Below are positions 48,601-57,110 of a DNA stretch of 64,000 nucleotides, one piece after another. The notes under the pieces are model-generated. The model was given only the letters and a program-made list of their open reading frames with translations. It searched no databases and was not told the DNA's origin. Position 1 is the stretch's first letter; each line of letters opens with the position of its first letter. Source of the stretch: Watersipora subatra (Eukaryota; Bryozoa; Gymnolaemata; Cheilostomatida; Watersiporidae); the NCBI RefSeq assembly GCF_963576615.1, contig NC_088711.1, positions 62,467,248 to 62,531,247 on the forward strand. The letters are read 5' to 3'. The translations under genes were made by a program, and so were the position numbers.

Positions 48601-48956
48601 TTTTGATGAAAGTTAGGATGTTTTACTTATGGATAAAACCGCTACTGACATTTTAGTATAATGTCTATTACAAGGATTCAATCAAGATTTATACAATATT
48701 TCAATAAACTTTTAACACAGCTGTGATGACCTGGGCTACTTGTCACAATAGCGTTCAAGGATAATTTGTTTATCGATACATTCATATTTTCTGTGAGTAG
48801 AACTTACTCTAGCTGTAAGCATTTACTATATGTTCATCATCTATATGTAATATATGAGAGAACCTGCACATCTTAGTCACACTTTGTTGTAAACAGGAGC
48901 CCAAAGGGGAGGCAGAGACTGATAGGAGACGCAGGCGCTCTGAAGGCTATGAATGA
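26405..48956 (+). CDS. WD40-repeat protein, 807 residues, 20 exons
   Basis: Exons: 26405-26507, 28304-28394, 28796-28883, 29898-29994, 30106-30217, 31205-31273, 32036-32101, 32561-32744, 33882-33978, 35760-35858, 36537-36676, 37394-37546, 37979-38078, 39363-39553, 42872-43050, 46703-46816, 47109-47260, 47927-48095, 48224-48383, 48897-48956. They total 2424 bp and every phase joins, which supports the model. The start ATG follows an in-frame TGA (26384-26386). WD-type blades are seen along the whole length, for example GAFDKTVKIW, SEDNNIYVWG, GGWDHRLCIW, GSDDGTIKVW and CSWDKTIRIW, suggesting two propellers separated by a basic linker (37394-37546). The C-terminus is Arg-rich, ending RRRRRSEGYE. 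Such proteins are scaffolds; a ciliary role is inferred from the divergent EFCAB10 and the X-box-like site. I cannot name the orthologue. Confidence 0.85.
27062..27580. repeat. 18-bp then 25-bp tandem arrays
   Basis: About five units of TTTTTAAATGTGTCGGCG pass directly into about 17 units of TTGTCGGCGTTATGATCGTC + AGTAT. The two units share TGTCGGCG, so the longer repeat probably arose from the shorter. The location is intron 1 of the WD40 gene. Confidence 0.9.
27665..28078. repeat. 13-bp tandem array
   Basis: About 30 nearly perfect units of TACTTACACTAGA. On the minus strand each unit reads TCTAGTGTAAGTA, which contains a consensus 5' splice-site GTAAGT. Very low divergence implies recent expansion. 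Confidence 0.9.
28890..29625. repeat. 15-bp tandem array starting near a splice donor
   Basis: About 49 units of TTGCTGACGATATCT-type repeats; the last ~11 change to TCTCACTGTCGATAT. The period is a multiple of three, so both strands carry long repeat-made open frames (up to 255 codons). The array starts 6 bp after the donor of exon 28796-28883. Confidence 0.9.
30218..31204. other. WD40 intron, no gene
   Basis: A fragment at 30575-30660 (CATGTTTGTCTGTCTGTCAG, then TCTGGTTCCGG) resembles the SINE 3' tail seen at 61380 and 63000. A triple AGGACGATTA sits near 30702-30728. Nothing else was recognised. Confidence 0.4.
31480..31822. repeat. TATG/TACA low-complexity tract and 32-bp tandem array
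   Basis: 31480-31640 is an irregular TGTATGTACATG simple repeat. 31650-31822 holds five units of ATTTATAGCCTGAGGTCAGG + TGTATCCATGT. Confidence 0.8.
32178..32450. repeat. ~30-bp tandem array
   Basis: About nine units of TGACTGCAAGGGTGGACTCA + TATAAATTCTC, in the intron after exon 32036-32101. Confidence 0.85.
33435..33650. repeat. 16-bp tandem array
   Basis: About 12 units of CCATTACTCCATGAGG, increasingly degenerate to the right. Confidence 0.8.
33979..34330. repeat. 18-bp tandem array beginning at a splice donor
   Basis: Units of GTGAGCATGTCTCTTGTG. The donor of exon 33882-33978 itself reads GTGAGCATCACTC, a partial unit. After a 30-bp gap the array proper runs from about 34018. Confidence 0.7.
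34331..35759. other. WD40 intron: AT-rich tract and degenerate repeats
   Basis: 34940-35090 is nearly pure A/T with TATATAA runs. 35400-35630 carries a drifting ATGTTAACAATATG repeat. No gene seen. Confidence 0.5.
36677..37393. other. WD40 intron, nothing recognised
   Basis: AT-rich, with no repeat, exon or RNA gene seen. Confidence 0.4.
37394..37546 (+). CDS. WD40 gene: basic linker exon
   Basis: Fifty-one codons, phase 0 on both sides, very rich in Lys/Arg (for example MRDKDKKEKTLKDRAGQK). No WD signature, so it is likely a charged connector between the two propellers or a docking segment. The donor GAG/GTTCGG is weak, and the exon is phase-symmetric. It could be an alternative cassette exon. 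Confidence 0.6.
37979..48956 (+). CDS. WD40 gene: C-terminal propeller exons and tail (8)
   Basis: Exons 37979-38078 through 48897-48956. Blades include LDIILAASEDNNIYVWGFD (codon for Tyr split across the 38078/39363 junction), FLVSGGWDHRLCIWNLDDG, AYGSSDHMVYIRTF, GSDDGTIKVWSGQG, AIIAGLQNIIKVYD and CSWDKTIRIWNEW. The acceptor of exon 47927 is the second AG (CATGTAG), because the first AG would give a stop. The last exon is only 60 bp and encodes an Arg cluster before TGA. Confidence 0.75.
38136..38960. mobile_element. MITE with ~100-bp inverted ends
   Basis: The left part (ACAAAATTCACATTACAG, TGTGATTACAAGCT, AACAGTTAATCGCAGCCATC, GAAAACGCC) recurs reverse-complemented at 38865-38960. The left arm has an extra ~75-bp insertion after ACATTACAG. 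Target-site duplication and transposase were not found, so the superfamily is open. Confidence 0.65.
39690..39840. repeat. Degenerate ATGATGCAGTGCTAGC repeats
   Basis: The motif CTACCCATGATGCAGTGCTA recurs about five times with drift, 140 bp after the donor of exon 39363-39553. Confidence 0.6.
40215..40308. repeat. Direct-repeat segment, copy 1
   Basis: Contains TGTAGGGCATATCCTGTCAT and TTGCACTTGTATTGGC and is repeated in the same orientation at 41451-41545. The 24-bp array starts just after this copy. Confidence 0.7.
40335..40690. repeat. 24-bp tandem array
   Basis: About 15 units of CTGGTGCTCTATACGTACAA + AACA. Being a multiple of three, it keeps all three plus frames and a minus frame open, giving spurious 100-140-codon ORFs (TGALYVQN repeats). 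No start context or splice signals support coding. Confidence 0.9.
40955..41060. repeat. TACCTGTTATA repeats
   Basis: Irregular units of TGCTATACCTGTTATATAC. Confidence 0.75.
41451..41545. repeat. Direct-repeat segment, copy 2
   Basis: Same-orientation relative of 40215-40308, without the tandem array. An upstream 9-bp CTTGCCATC repeat lies at 41368-41396. Confidence 0.7.
41546..42871. other. WD40 intron, nothing recognised
   Basis: The 76-codon open frame 42641-42871 ends at the exon acceptor but shows no family motif and no splice need, because 39553 joins 42872 in phase 0. Confidence 0.4.
43761..44892. mobile_element. pogo/Tc1-like element (1132 bp), TA target site
   Basis: Inverted ends CAGTCAAACATGGATAACTC and GAGTTATCCATGTTTGACTG are near-perfect and flanked by TA. 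Subterminal repeats (AGCTCGAACA, AATTCGAACGG / AATTCGAACACTTTTGC, CGGTCC) are typical of pogo-type ends. No intact transposase is present. A long hairpin (44083-44213) lies inside. Confidence 0.8.
44083..44213. repeat. Long hairpin inside the pogo-like element
   Basis: Arms of about 57 bp, such as GGATTTTCGCCACGCACATA on the left and TATGTGCGTGGCGAAAATCC on the right, around a short loop. Outermost bases are CACGGGCTAGCC and GGCTAGCCCGTG style. It may be a separate nested foldback insertion. Confidence 0.8.
45989..46384 (-). pseudogene. pogo-type DDE transposase fragment
   Basis: The 131-codon minus-strand frame ends with YVTIVLACLINRTKLPPLII, close to the 'TVVLA..ADGTKLPP..IF' block of pogo/Jerky/CENP-B-type DDE proteins. 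The upstream part (GTVSIRGRR, FFVPSAIGTTITRR) does not align obviously, so frame slips are likely. The DNA-binding part and most catalytic residues are missing. The flank at 46385-46430 (GGGTTGACTTGTATGCTGGA, then TTTACGGTA) may be an element end. Confidence 0.4.
46534..46693. repeat. 80-bp direct duplication abutting a splice acceptor
   Basis: Two almost identical 80-bp units starting CTTGCACCAAAAGCATAAGG are followed by a third CTTGCAC that becomes the CTTGCACAG acceptor of exon 46703-46816. Confidence 0.85.
47231..47573. repeat. 49-bp array made from exon end plus donor, higher-order ABCABCA
   Basis: Seven 49-bp units. The first is 30 bp of exon 47109-47260 (GGAACCATGTTAAGAGGCAT + TGGGTTTCAG) and 19 bp of intron (GTATATATGGTAGCTATAT). 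Units A, B and C differ (B starts CAAACCAAGTT, C GGAACCAAGTT) and appear in the order ABCABCA, a 147-bp higher-order repeat. TTTCAG/GTATAT is intact in the three A units. Confidence 0.9.
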
Positions 48957-50815
48957 TAGCGGCTGAGGAGTCAGGCAGTGGTGACACAAAAACCTGTTTA
49001 ACATTTATTTACAGAGTGCAACTTTCTCTGAAACAATTGTTATTGTCCCCCTCCTCTATTTTACTCCAGCAGAGTTGTATGTCCACCCCAAACAATCTGG
49101 AGTGAAAATACTGATGTATCTTACAAGAAATGCATTACTAGGTTGTAGCTGACCCAATTTTATTATGAAGTGTTGCTCAATTTATCTTTTTTAGTTATAT
49201 GTATTTATTTTATTTAACTATTACTTTTCTTTGGTTGATTGCGAGATTCTGTGATAAAGACACACCAACACTTGATGCAGTTAGTACTCATAGTATGCTA
49301 TATTATTTGTTTGGTTTAATCTTATATATTATCATCAACTAAATAAATAAATTCACTGTCACCTTATAACTTTATGATTCTTTATGACTCCTTGAGGAAA
49401 AACAACAGGGCTAGTAACGCAGGGCATTAGGGTTTTTTCTTGTAGTGCAGATGCTAAAGACCATCTAGCGACTTTAAAAAAGCTAAGGAATGCGCAACAT
49501 TTTGTCTTACATTTATTTGTAAACACCAGGGATTTTGTTGGTGCAGCTCGAGGACCGGGTTTAGTGTTCCTGCTACTGTATTTCTGCATCAAATGAAGCC
49601 TTCATTAATTTGCTGCAAGCCACAATTACATTGTGTAATAGTGTACAAATCGGTGGGTAGCTTCAAATAAGTGTTCAAGCTAGGGTTTTGGAATGTTAGA
49701 AGCTGCCAGCTCTAAGAGCACAGGCTCTGTGTTCTTAGAGCTGTTCTTGCTCTGTGAAACAGTTCTGTTTCTTTATAGAATTGGTTAGAGAGGTCTGCAT
49801 CATAATCACAGGATAAATATGCCAAATTAGCATATTTATTTTCACCATCAGTGAGACTACATCAAAATCTTTATTAACCCAGTTTTTGTGAGCAAGAGCA
49901 ACTGTAACTGAATTCAGGTGATAAAAATCTGTGCGTATATATGTCAGTTTGACTAGTGCGGAAAGAAAAGGCAACTCTCAATAACCAGCTCCTCCTACGC
50001 TATTGAGAGAAGGCACATTTGATGGCCCTTGGAATTGTGCAAGCAATTGTGTGTATTTATTTTATTGCATTGGAACTACACGGCTCATTCTGTCTTGATT
50101 GCATGGGATGAGGAACAGCTTGTAGTATTAGGCTATTAGCTTTGAAGTTAAAGCATTCAAATTATTGCATAGAGCAGCTGAGCAGCATGAAATTGCTTTG
50201 TTTGTTTAGTGTAAGCAGAGATTAAAATTCTCAATACGCTCCATTGTCAATGCATTCTAAAATTGGCTAATTCTATGTGTGTTTATGACACACATAGAAT
50301 TAGCCAGTGATTCATATGTTCAATCTGTTCATACCTAACGAAGCTTGGGTGAAGATGATAACAGGTGCAAACAATAGAGTTGTCGCGGTTGCCTATACGA
50401 ATGTCAAGTACGTATCTGGATCGGGATAGCTCGATCAAGTCCTAAATTTTATATAGTCGTGAATTTTTGCGTGTGATTCTCACTAGCATAGCGGATTACT
50501 GCTATTGCAAACACTACTATGTGGGATATATTACAAGTCGGTTGATCTTACCAAGTTTGATTATTTACATATGGCTATATTCGTGTACTACGTATTTTAG
50601 TCAACGGCTTAGTAACACTTGTGATTAATTGTTGTAAATACAAGAGTAGCTTAGTAGGGATTGTGAAAGACGCGCGTCTTTGGAAGCTCTCTTATAACTC
50701 TTAGATATCTTTCTATACCTATCTTGTCTTGTTCTTACTGCATTGTTTCATACTAACATAATATACTGACCTGATTTATCGGCGCTAAGGACATCGACCG
50801 CCTCAGGCGTTGCTG
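48957..50815. other. 3' UTR and intergenic sequence after the WD40 gene
   Basis: Two overlapping AATAAA signals (49342-49347 and 49346-49351) lie about 390 bp after the stop and are the likely polyadenylation site. A perfect 18-bp-arm hairpin, TGGCTAATTCTATGTGTG, occupies 50264-50306. No gene was seen. Confidence 0.5.
49342..49351 (+). terminator. Polyadenylation signal of the WD40 gene
   Basis: AATAAATAAA contains two overlapping canonical hexamers 386 bp after the TGA, the first such signal downstream in the sense direction. Use is inferred from position. Confidence 0.5.
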
Positions 50816-50820
50816 GGTAT

Positions 50821-50979
50821 TGTTTTGGTTTCATATATTTAATAGGTCAGATGTCAGGTATTTATTAGGATTTATTGACAAGGTACAAGATACAATAAAC
50901 AAGATACACATGCGCCATTGAGCTTGTGCTAACACGTGACCGGAAAACGGAAACTGCTTATATACTGCAATCTATAACA
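50821..50979 (-). repeat. 3' LTR (159 bp)
   Basis: Reads TGTTATAGATTGCAG... on the minus strand and carries TATATAAG (a TATA box) and AATAAA. Compared with the other LTR it has about six substitutions and one 9-bp indel, so the insertion is not recent. Confidence 0.9.
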
Positions 50980-51178
50980 TTTTCCTTCTAAACCCTACTG
51001 TTTAAACCATAAACGGTAGATCAAAACTTGTAACATGTGATTGTCTTCACCGCTCGAAAAACAAAAAATAAGAAACTACAACAAACTTACACGCACTACT
51101 ACTAAAATACTACAATATCTAAGTAAGACACGGGATCCCACCCAAGGCCCTGGACAAACCGCCCAAGAGCATGAGGTG

Positions 51179-52978
51179 TCAACTCCACCACAACCCTAGG
51201 AGCTGCTCATGAACCTCATATTGATCTAAACACGCAGGCCTCTTTAATTCTCTGCCAAATCTAGACCGCGTTACCAACGGACTCAAAGCGGGGACAGTTG
51301 GCGGTGCGCTCGCGACGTTAGCCCGCGGTTCATCAGAACCCCCTGGTACACTCGCCCAAACTCTGTTTTGATCCCCAGCATTGGCATTTCTTACAATCTC
51401 AGACCCATTGTTGCCCATAGGAAATTCTCTAGGATGAATTGGCTTGTTGACTATACTACTTCGTATATCTACACCGTTACGTCTAAAGAACATGTTATCG
51501 TCTGTCTTTACTAAATAAGATCTATCACTATATGTACCCTCAATCTCACCTTGTATCCATTTATTTTTGGCAGTTCTGAAATACACTTGTTCCTTTGATC
51601 TAAACCCTTCCTTCTCAGGGCCAGCCTTCCTATCATGGTAATACTTATCCTTTGCTTTACGTTCGCCCAGTGCTAATCCGACATCACTTAACTGGTAAGT
51701 CTGAACTTGGTACCTAACTTCCTGGAGTGGCAGGCTGTCGCGTAAAAAGCACTCTTGCAACAATTGGGCAGGAGAAGGCAAGCCCTCTCCAATAGGGGTG
51801 TTGCGAAGCGTGGACAACCCAGCCCACCAGTCCGCACATCGGCCCATCATAGACTTTACCGTCCCAATAGTGCGCTCCACTTGGCCGTTTCCTAATGGGT
51901 GAAGCGGGGAACTAGTTACATGTGTGATACTTTTTGAATTACAATATTCTCTGAAATACAAAAATGAGAACTGAAGACCGTTATCCGATACCAGTACCTG
52001 TGCAGTCCCAAAATCAGAAAACACTTGTGATAGTGCTTGTGCCACAGTTTCAGCAGTGGTAGTTTCTAATTCTTTCACTGCAGGCCATTTAGAAAGATAA
52101 TCTACTAACATAAGGTACTCCTTACTTTTGAAACTAAATAAATCTACACCCACTTTCTGAAATGGGAAATCCGAGATTGGTACAGGAAGCAGTGGTTCCT
52201 TCCTACCTTTTCTTTCCACTGTACGACAAGGCTCACAAGCCAGGCATTTATCTTCTATACGTCTTAGGCTAGACCAAAAAACAGCTGTCTGAACGCGTTG
52301 CATCGTTTTAGTTATACCCTGATGAACCGAATGCAATGCCTCTAAAACCTCATTTCTCAAGGTCACTGGAATTACGAGTCTACTGCCGTGAAATACAATA
52401 CCACCTACCTCAACTAGGTTATTTCTCAGACTCCAAAAGGGTAAAGCTCGACTTGGGCATGCTCGTCTAGCTGTTGGCCACCCTTCCATGATGAACTGTA
52501 ACACAACCGCCATCTCTTCATCATTACTCATAGCCTGGGCATACTTACCCATGGTTTCTTCCAATCTAATTACAACCTTGCATACCTGCATCAGCGGATC
52601 TGGTCCCAGATCTTCTACCAGTCCCGTACCTGCAGTGCACGTTCTGAATAGAATATCAGATATCACCATATCCTTACCAGGAACATAAGTCAGCGTGAGT
52701 GAATAACTTAGCAGCTCTAGTCGCATTGCTGCCAGCCTAGGTGAAAGTGTAGCTATCTCTTTTTCCATGATACCCAACAGCGGTTTGTGGTCCGTGGCAA
52801 TTGTGACATGTCTGCTCAAACAGTAATATCTGAATCGTTTGCATGCAAAAACTGTAGCCAACAGCTCTTTCTCGATTTGCGAGTACCTCTGTTGGGTTTC
52901 TGTAAAAGACTTGGCCACAAACTCAATGGGCCTACTACCCTGTAGAAGTACTGCCCCCCAAAGAATGAGAGCTAGCAT
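51179..52978 (-). CDS. Retrotransposon RNase H and integrase (intact 599-codon frame)
   Basis: Residues ~10-110 are the RNase H domain (RPIEFVAKSFTETQQRYSQI, FACKRFRYYCL, TIATDHKPL). Then comes the integrase. Its zinc-binding His-His-Cys-Cys region has HSVHQG and CLACEPC. The catalytic core has VGVDLF, LVSDNGLQF and NGQVERTIG, giving the D, D and E of the triad. The C-terminal region is ELKRPACLDQYE and is basic around KAKDKYYHDRKAG. The frame is open with no stop, in contrast with the upstream parts, and is typical of K02A2.6-like Ty3/gypsy elements. Confidence 0.85.
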   Translation of the reverse strand: MLALILWGAVLLQGSRPIEFVAKSFTETQQRYSQIEKELLATVFACKRFRYYCLSRHVTIATDHKPLLGIMEKEIATLSPRLAAMRLELLSYSLTLTYVPGKDMVISDILFRTCTAGTGLVEDLGPDPLMQVCKVVIRLEETMGKYAQAMSNDEEMAVVLQFIMEGWPTARRACPSRALPFWSLRNNLVEVGGIVFHGSRLVIPVTLRNEVLEALHSVHQGITKTMQRVQTAVFWSSLRRIEDKCLACEPCRTVERKGRKEPLLPVPISDFPFQKVGVDLFSFKSKEYLMLVDYLSKWPAVKELETTTAETVAQALSQVFSDFGTAQVLVSDNGLQFSFLYFREYCNSKSITHVTSSPLHPLGNGQVERTIGTVKSMMGRCADWWAGLSTLRNTPIGEGLPSPAQLLQECFLRDSLPLQEVRYQVQTYQLSDVGLALGERKAKDKYYHDRKAGPEKEGFRSKEQVYFRTAKNKWIQGEIEGTYSDRSYLVKTDDNMFFRRNGVDIRSSIVNKPIHPREFPMGNNGSEIVRNANAGDQNRVWASVPGGSDEPRANVASAPPTVPALSPLVTRSRFGRELKRPACLDQYEVHEQLLGLWWS

Positions 52979-52990
52979 CAGCCGAAAGGG

Positions 52991-54124
52991 TTACTGGAGC
53001 TTTAAGATCAAAATAGGAAAGAGTAGGAGCATCCAGCATACTCTTTTTAAGGCCTCAAAAACCTGTGCTTGCTGGATCTCCCATATAAATTCCTTCAACT
53101 TTTTGCACACCTCTCTCAAAGGGTAAGTCAATTTAGACAGTCCTGGAAGGAATTTGGACAAATAGTTAATAAACCCGAGTACCCTCTCAACTGCTTTGCT
53201 ATCATTGGGTATGACCATGTTCTTCACCGCACTTACTTTGTCGGCCCCAGGTCGAACGCTATGCTCAGACAAATCATGACCTAAAAAAGTCACCACTTGC
53301 TGTCCAAAAACACTTTTCTCCTTGTTCAGTGTGAGACCAGCGCTTTTACATCTCGCTAAAACCTGATGTAACCTATCATTGTGTTCTTCTAACATCTTAG
53401 CATGAATCAAAATATTGTCTATAATAATAGACTTCTATTCCCTCTATGCCTTGTAGCATATCTACCATTTTTGCATGAAATAGCTCAAGTGCATTACAAA
53501 TATCCATAGGGCATCTGAGATATCTAAACTTACCATATGGTGTGACGAAACAGGTGAGTCTCGAAGACGCATAAGTCAATGGCAGCTGGTGGAAGCCTTG
53601 TTTCCCGTCTAAACAACTGAAATACTTAGCCCCATGTAGACGAGCAAATACCTCTGTGCTAGTACTAATGAGACATTGTGTTCTTATCAACTGAGTGTTC
53701 AAGTACTGTGAATTTAAACATATTCTGATTTTATCATTTGGTTTTCTCACAGTTACTGTTGGGCTTAGCCACATATGATACCCGCATTTTCCAATTTATA
53801 CAACGCTTCTTTGAATTTCTGTCTTATATCCTGTGATATTGTTCTAGGTGCCACAGCTTTGGGCACTGTTGTAGGTTTCAACTGAAATTCGATTTCTTTT
53901 TGAAGCTTACCCAAACCTTGGAAAACACTCTCATAGCTTTTCACTATGTCTTCACACAGTTTTGACACCGAGTTGCTATTTGACAGCTCTTTGACTACAT
54001 TTACACCCAATATAAGCTCTAAATCCTTGATTGTGGGTAATCCCAACAGGGTCCCTTTATGCGCTGAACCACCGACTATATAAAACATTGCTTCGCATGC
54101 TTTTTGATTGATTACCACCCGCAA
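52991..54124 (-). pseudogene. Retrotransposon reverse transcriptase, broken
   Basis: Three overlapping or adjacent frames (53765-54124, 53397-53774, 52991-53410) give the fingers, palm and thumb. Visible blocks include WLSPTVTVRKPNDKIRICL, FSCLDGKQGFHQLPL, CFVTPYGKFRYLRCPM and later GLTLNKEKSVFG with VTFLGHDLSEHSV. The frame shifts inside the catalytic aspartate block near 53400-53430 and one of the paired aspartates is also changed, so the enzyme is dead on two counts. Confidence 0.8.
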
Positions 54125-54142
54125 TGAGACTTTACCGATTGG

Positions 54143-54385
54143 TCAAGTTTGTTGGCCCCCAAAACCCAGTAGTGAAGTCCTAGTGCTCTTGATGAGACTA
54201 ATCCCCAAACCCTTCAAAGTAGACATGTCTATAACGCTTACCTGGGCTCCCGTGTCAACTTGACTTTTTACAATTTTTTTTACAATGGAAATATCTAGGA
54301 ACCAACCCCCTTTACCCCCATCAAAACTAAATACTGAAAACTCAATGTCACTCTCCTCTTCAGAGTCTGGGATCCCTACAGACAC
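54143..54385 (-). pseudogene. Retrotransposon aspartic protease
   Basis: Contains QVDTGAQVSVI, the catalytic Asp-Thr-Gly-Ala of retropepsins, followed by LLGFGGQQT. Frame open for 80 codons, then broken before the reverse transcriptase. Confidence 0.75.
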
Positions 54386-54472
54386 CGCCAGTGCCTGCTG
54401 CTTCCCATATGTATTACCCTCCCATTGAGAATCAACTTCTACAGACAGAGTTTTTAGAGAATTGTCACTTCT

Positions 54473-54667
54473 TTACCCTTGGCCTTGTTTACAAGCTTTA
54501 GCAAAATGATTAAAGAGATAGCATGTGTTGCACCGCTTTTCGTACGCAGGACACCTGCCTTGAGCATGGCTCCCTCCACAGTATTTACAGTAAGAAATCA
54601 GCTTTTTGTCAGTATGCGGTGCCGCTTCAATTCTGTATTTGTTTCGGTTTATTGCATTTACTGGCAC
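54473..54667 (-). pseudogene. Retrotransposon nucleocapsid zinc knuckles
   Basis: Two CCHC-type knuckles in tandem, CKYCGGSHAQGRC (C-x2-C-x3-H-x4-C, one residue shorter than usual) and CNTCYLFNHFAKAC (C-x2-C-x4-H-x4-C). They bind the element RNA. Separated from gag by a frame break. Confidence 0.75.
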
Positions 54668-54751
54668 CCTCCACCTTCAGCACCTAGACCTACTGAATTT
54701 ACTACTGAGCTGCTAGAGCTACCTAGCCCATCAACTTCCTCTCGCTGATGC

Positions 54752-55219
54752 TTAAGAATTATTTCTTTGGCCCTCATTTTTGATTTGGTATATATCTAGA
54801 GTCACCCGGTCATCCAATTGTAACTCCCTGGATAACTCTTTGTCTTTCATACCAGCCAAAATTCTTGTCCTCAACATTGACACCCGTTGTTCATCCGCCC
54901 AACCACATTTCGTGACTAACTCATACAGTGCCCTAATGTACTCTTCATTGGATTCATGATTGCCTTGAACGCGATTAGAAAACAGTATACTGTAATGTAG
55001 TGAGCAGTCTCGGGGTTGAAAATATGCAGCAAATGCAGCTAATGTTCCATCATATAAAGTATTCACAGGTGTACTACTAGTATCAGCTGCTACGGTTAGC
55101 AAAGGGAATATTTTTTCAGCTTCTTCCCCCATTACGAAAATAAATATGTCAACTTGTTTTTGGGCAGTTTTGGCATCAATATCAGCTGCACTCCTATATC
55201 TGGCAAAGCGCTTTTCCAC
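54752..55219 (-). pseudogene. Retrotransposon gag (capsid-like) fragment
   Basis: A 155-codon frame with the gag-type retrotransposon capsid region, for example TLAAFAAYFQPRD, NESNEEY-style HESNEEYIRALYEL and MLRTRILAGMKD. It ends in stops before the zinc knuckles, which lie in another frame. It would form the particle shell. Confidence 0.7.
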
Positions 55220-55461
55220 TCAGGCCACATTTCACTGGCATTAGTGAAATCCAGTTCACTGGGAGGTTTTACTGCAGGCATAATTTTGGTAGATCCAAGT
55301 GATACTAGATGGTTGCTATACTGTACTTATCTGAGAAGTTTAAAGTCAAATCAATATTCCATTGATAGACTTATTTGCCTGTGGCATGCTTGGTTGAGAC
55401 AATGTCTCACCTCTGACCGTTCATATCGATCATAGGGTGATTGCTGACCCTACTCGCATCC

Positions 55462-55611
55462 TGTTTTTGTTTCATATATTTATTGTCAGGTATTTATTAG
55501 GATTTATTGGCAAGGTACAAGATACAATAAACAAGATACACATACGCCATTGAGCTTGCGCTAACACGTGACTGGAAAACGGAAACTGCTTATATACTGC
55601 AATCTATAACA
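55462..55611 (-). repeat. 5' LTR (150 bp)
   Basis: Same TG...CA borders and TATATAAG promoter as the partner LTR. It drives the minus-strand element; transcription would start within it, about 240 bp before gag. Confidence 0.9.
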
Positions 55612-56042
55612 GCTATGTTTTTATAGATACCAAGTGGTAGATTTTATGGAAGTTTTTGGTTTAAAGTCCCTGCAGTTTCTTGCTGCAGTTTCAAAATAAA
55701 TAGTTTAATTTTGCTGTGACTAGCTTTACAGAGAGTGAGTGGAACATATTTTTGTTTTATTTTGCCTTCAAAGTCCCTGCTTCTTTAAGTTTAGGTTTTT
55801 AGTTTTGAGTGGCTCAAAGGTATCTGACAACTTGTTTATTTTGTTCCAAATGGCAGGAGGCAACGATGGTAATTTAAACTCTGGCAGTATTAGTAGTGGT
55901 GAATAGGGAAGGCTGAGATCAGGTACACCTTCACAAACTGTCATGTCACTTTTTTCCTCTTTAGGCCTAATAATCAAGTAAAATATTTCCGTGAAAAATG
56001 TATAGGTCAATTAAAGGACTGAGGGAATGGCTCAATATCATG

Positions 56043-56720
56043 TGACTTATTTCATTATTGGTTTCATCTAAAGTGTGTCGAGCTAAATAAGGAAGAAGCA
56101 GAGTTTGTCTCGTCTAGAGTCGAAGGGTGGTAGGTGGTTTTGCAAGACTTGTAGTGGGGTCCAGAGCTCTAGGATCGATCGGCAACTGGATCAAATTAAA
56201 AAAGTTTCAACAATTTAGAAGCCATGGTATCAACCAGTCTTGAACTTAAGTTGGAGGTTATAGAGCAATTAGCATTAGCATTAGTAAAGGCTGCTAAGAG
56301 GTCAGTGAAACAGACTGAACAAGAGCAAAGACAGATCAGAGAAAAAACAGTATTATACTTGGTATTTCTGAAGGTAAATCAAAATAGGATTCAGTTGAAA
56401 AACTGCAGGACATAATGAAGGACTGTCACATTGACATCGCCGTAAGCCAGAATGACATGCACAGGTTAGGTAGGGTAGAAAACATGAAGGCTGATACTGA
56501 GGGGTGAGCAAAGCCTAGCCCGTTGAGATTAAGTACAGAATCCCGGCAGCAAAAGTGAAAGATTTTGAAACGTATAAACAGTCAAAAAATTCGGGGAGTT
56601 TTTGTTAAGCCTGACCTGACTAAAGTTGAGAGGCAGATTTTCAATTGCAAAAAAGGTAGAAAAAGACGAGGGTAAAAAATCTAAACCGCAAATACAAGAT
56701 CTTCAGGGGGAAAGTTGTGA
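56043..56720 (+). pseudogene. LINE ORF1 remnant (PHD finger, coiled coil, RNA-binding region)
   Basis: Translation of 56043 onward gives CDLFHYWFHLKCVELNKEEA. After a frameshift comes WFCKTCSG, together a His-x2-Cys...Cys-x2-Cys PHD-finger half as in ORF1 of CR1-group LINEs. The ATG at 56224 opens a helical stretch (LKLEVIEQLALALVKAAK). Further on, MHRLGRVENM and the following Lys-rich region resemble the RNA-binding part of ORF1. Confidence 0.55.
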
Positions 56721-56884
56721 ATTCAATGTTCGATAATGATGAACTTCTTGGTGCATCTTATACAATATACAGAAATGAAAGTAAACAACATGGTAACGGT
56801 GTTTTTGCGGCTTTTTATAACTCATCGGTTAATTTTATAAAAAGCATCAAAGGCCTAGGGAATCACTCATATTAACAGTTTCTG

Positions 56885-57110
56885 TCTCTTCACTGGTGGC
56901 TTTTGACCTCATCACTTACTATAAAACACCCAGTGAGAATCCCTTAGATAATATTTTGAGCTTCTTCCAAGTTAGAGACTCCAAGTTTCCCATCGTAACA
57001 GTTGGTGATTTTAATCTTCTTGATATTGACTGGTCCAGTGGGTCAGGGATGGTTAAGGGTTTTTCCAAAAGGCAACATGTGCGCCGGGAGGTCACCGATA
57101 TTTTTTAGTC
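56885..57110 (+). pseudogene. LINE endonuclease fragment
   Basis: Contains TYYKTPSENPLDNILSFF and VTVGDFNLLDIDW. The Gly-Asp-Phe-Asn block is the conserved catalytic motif of apurinic-type LINE endonucleases, which nick the target site. It ends in a frameshift before the next block (CLVLGPTRDKGNTLNLVF at about 57118-57178). Confidence 0.7.

Larger units (their letters stand above)
50821..55611 (-). mobile_element. Ty3/gypsy LTR retrotransposon, degenerate
   Basis: 4.8-kb element on the minus strand with two short LTRs (55462-55611 is the 5' LTR, 50821-50979 the 3' LTR), both TG...CA. Flanking pentamers GGTAT (50816-50820) and GCTAT (55612-55616) match at 4 of 5. A polypurine tract AGAAGGAAAA directly precedes the 3' LTR. 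Gene order gag, zinc knuckles, protease, reverse transcriptase, RNase H, integrase is that of Ty3/gypsy. Frame breaks separate most parts, so it cannot make a full polyprotein. No primer binding site starting TGG was recognised. There is no envelope gene. Confidence 0.9.

Noticed and set aside
55440..55461. Primer binding site of the gypsy element
   Set aside because: The bases after the 5' LTR read GGATGCGAGTAGGGTC and do not start TGG; I could not match a tRNA 3' end with confidence.
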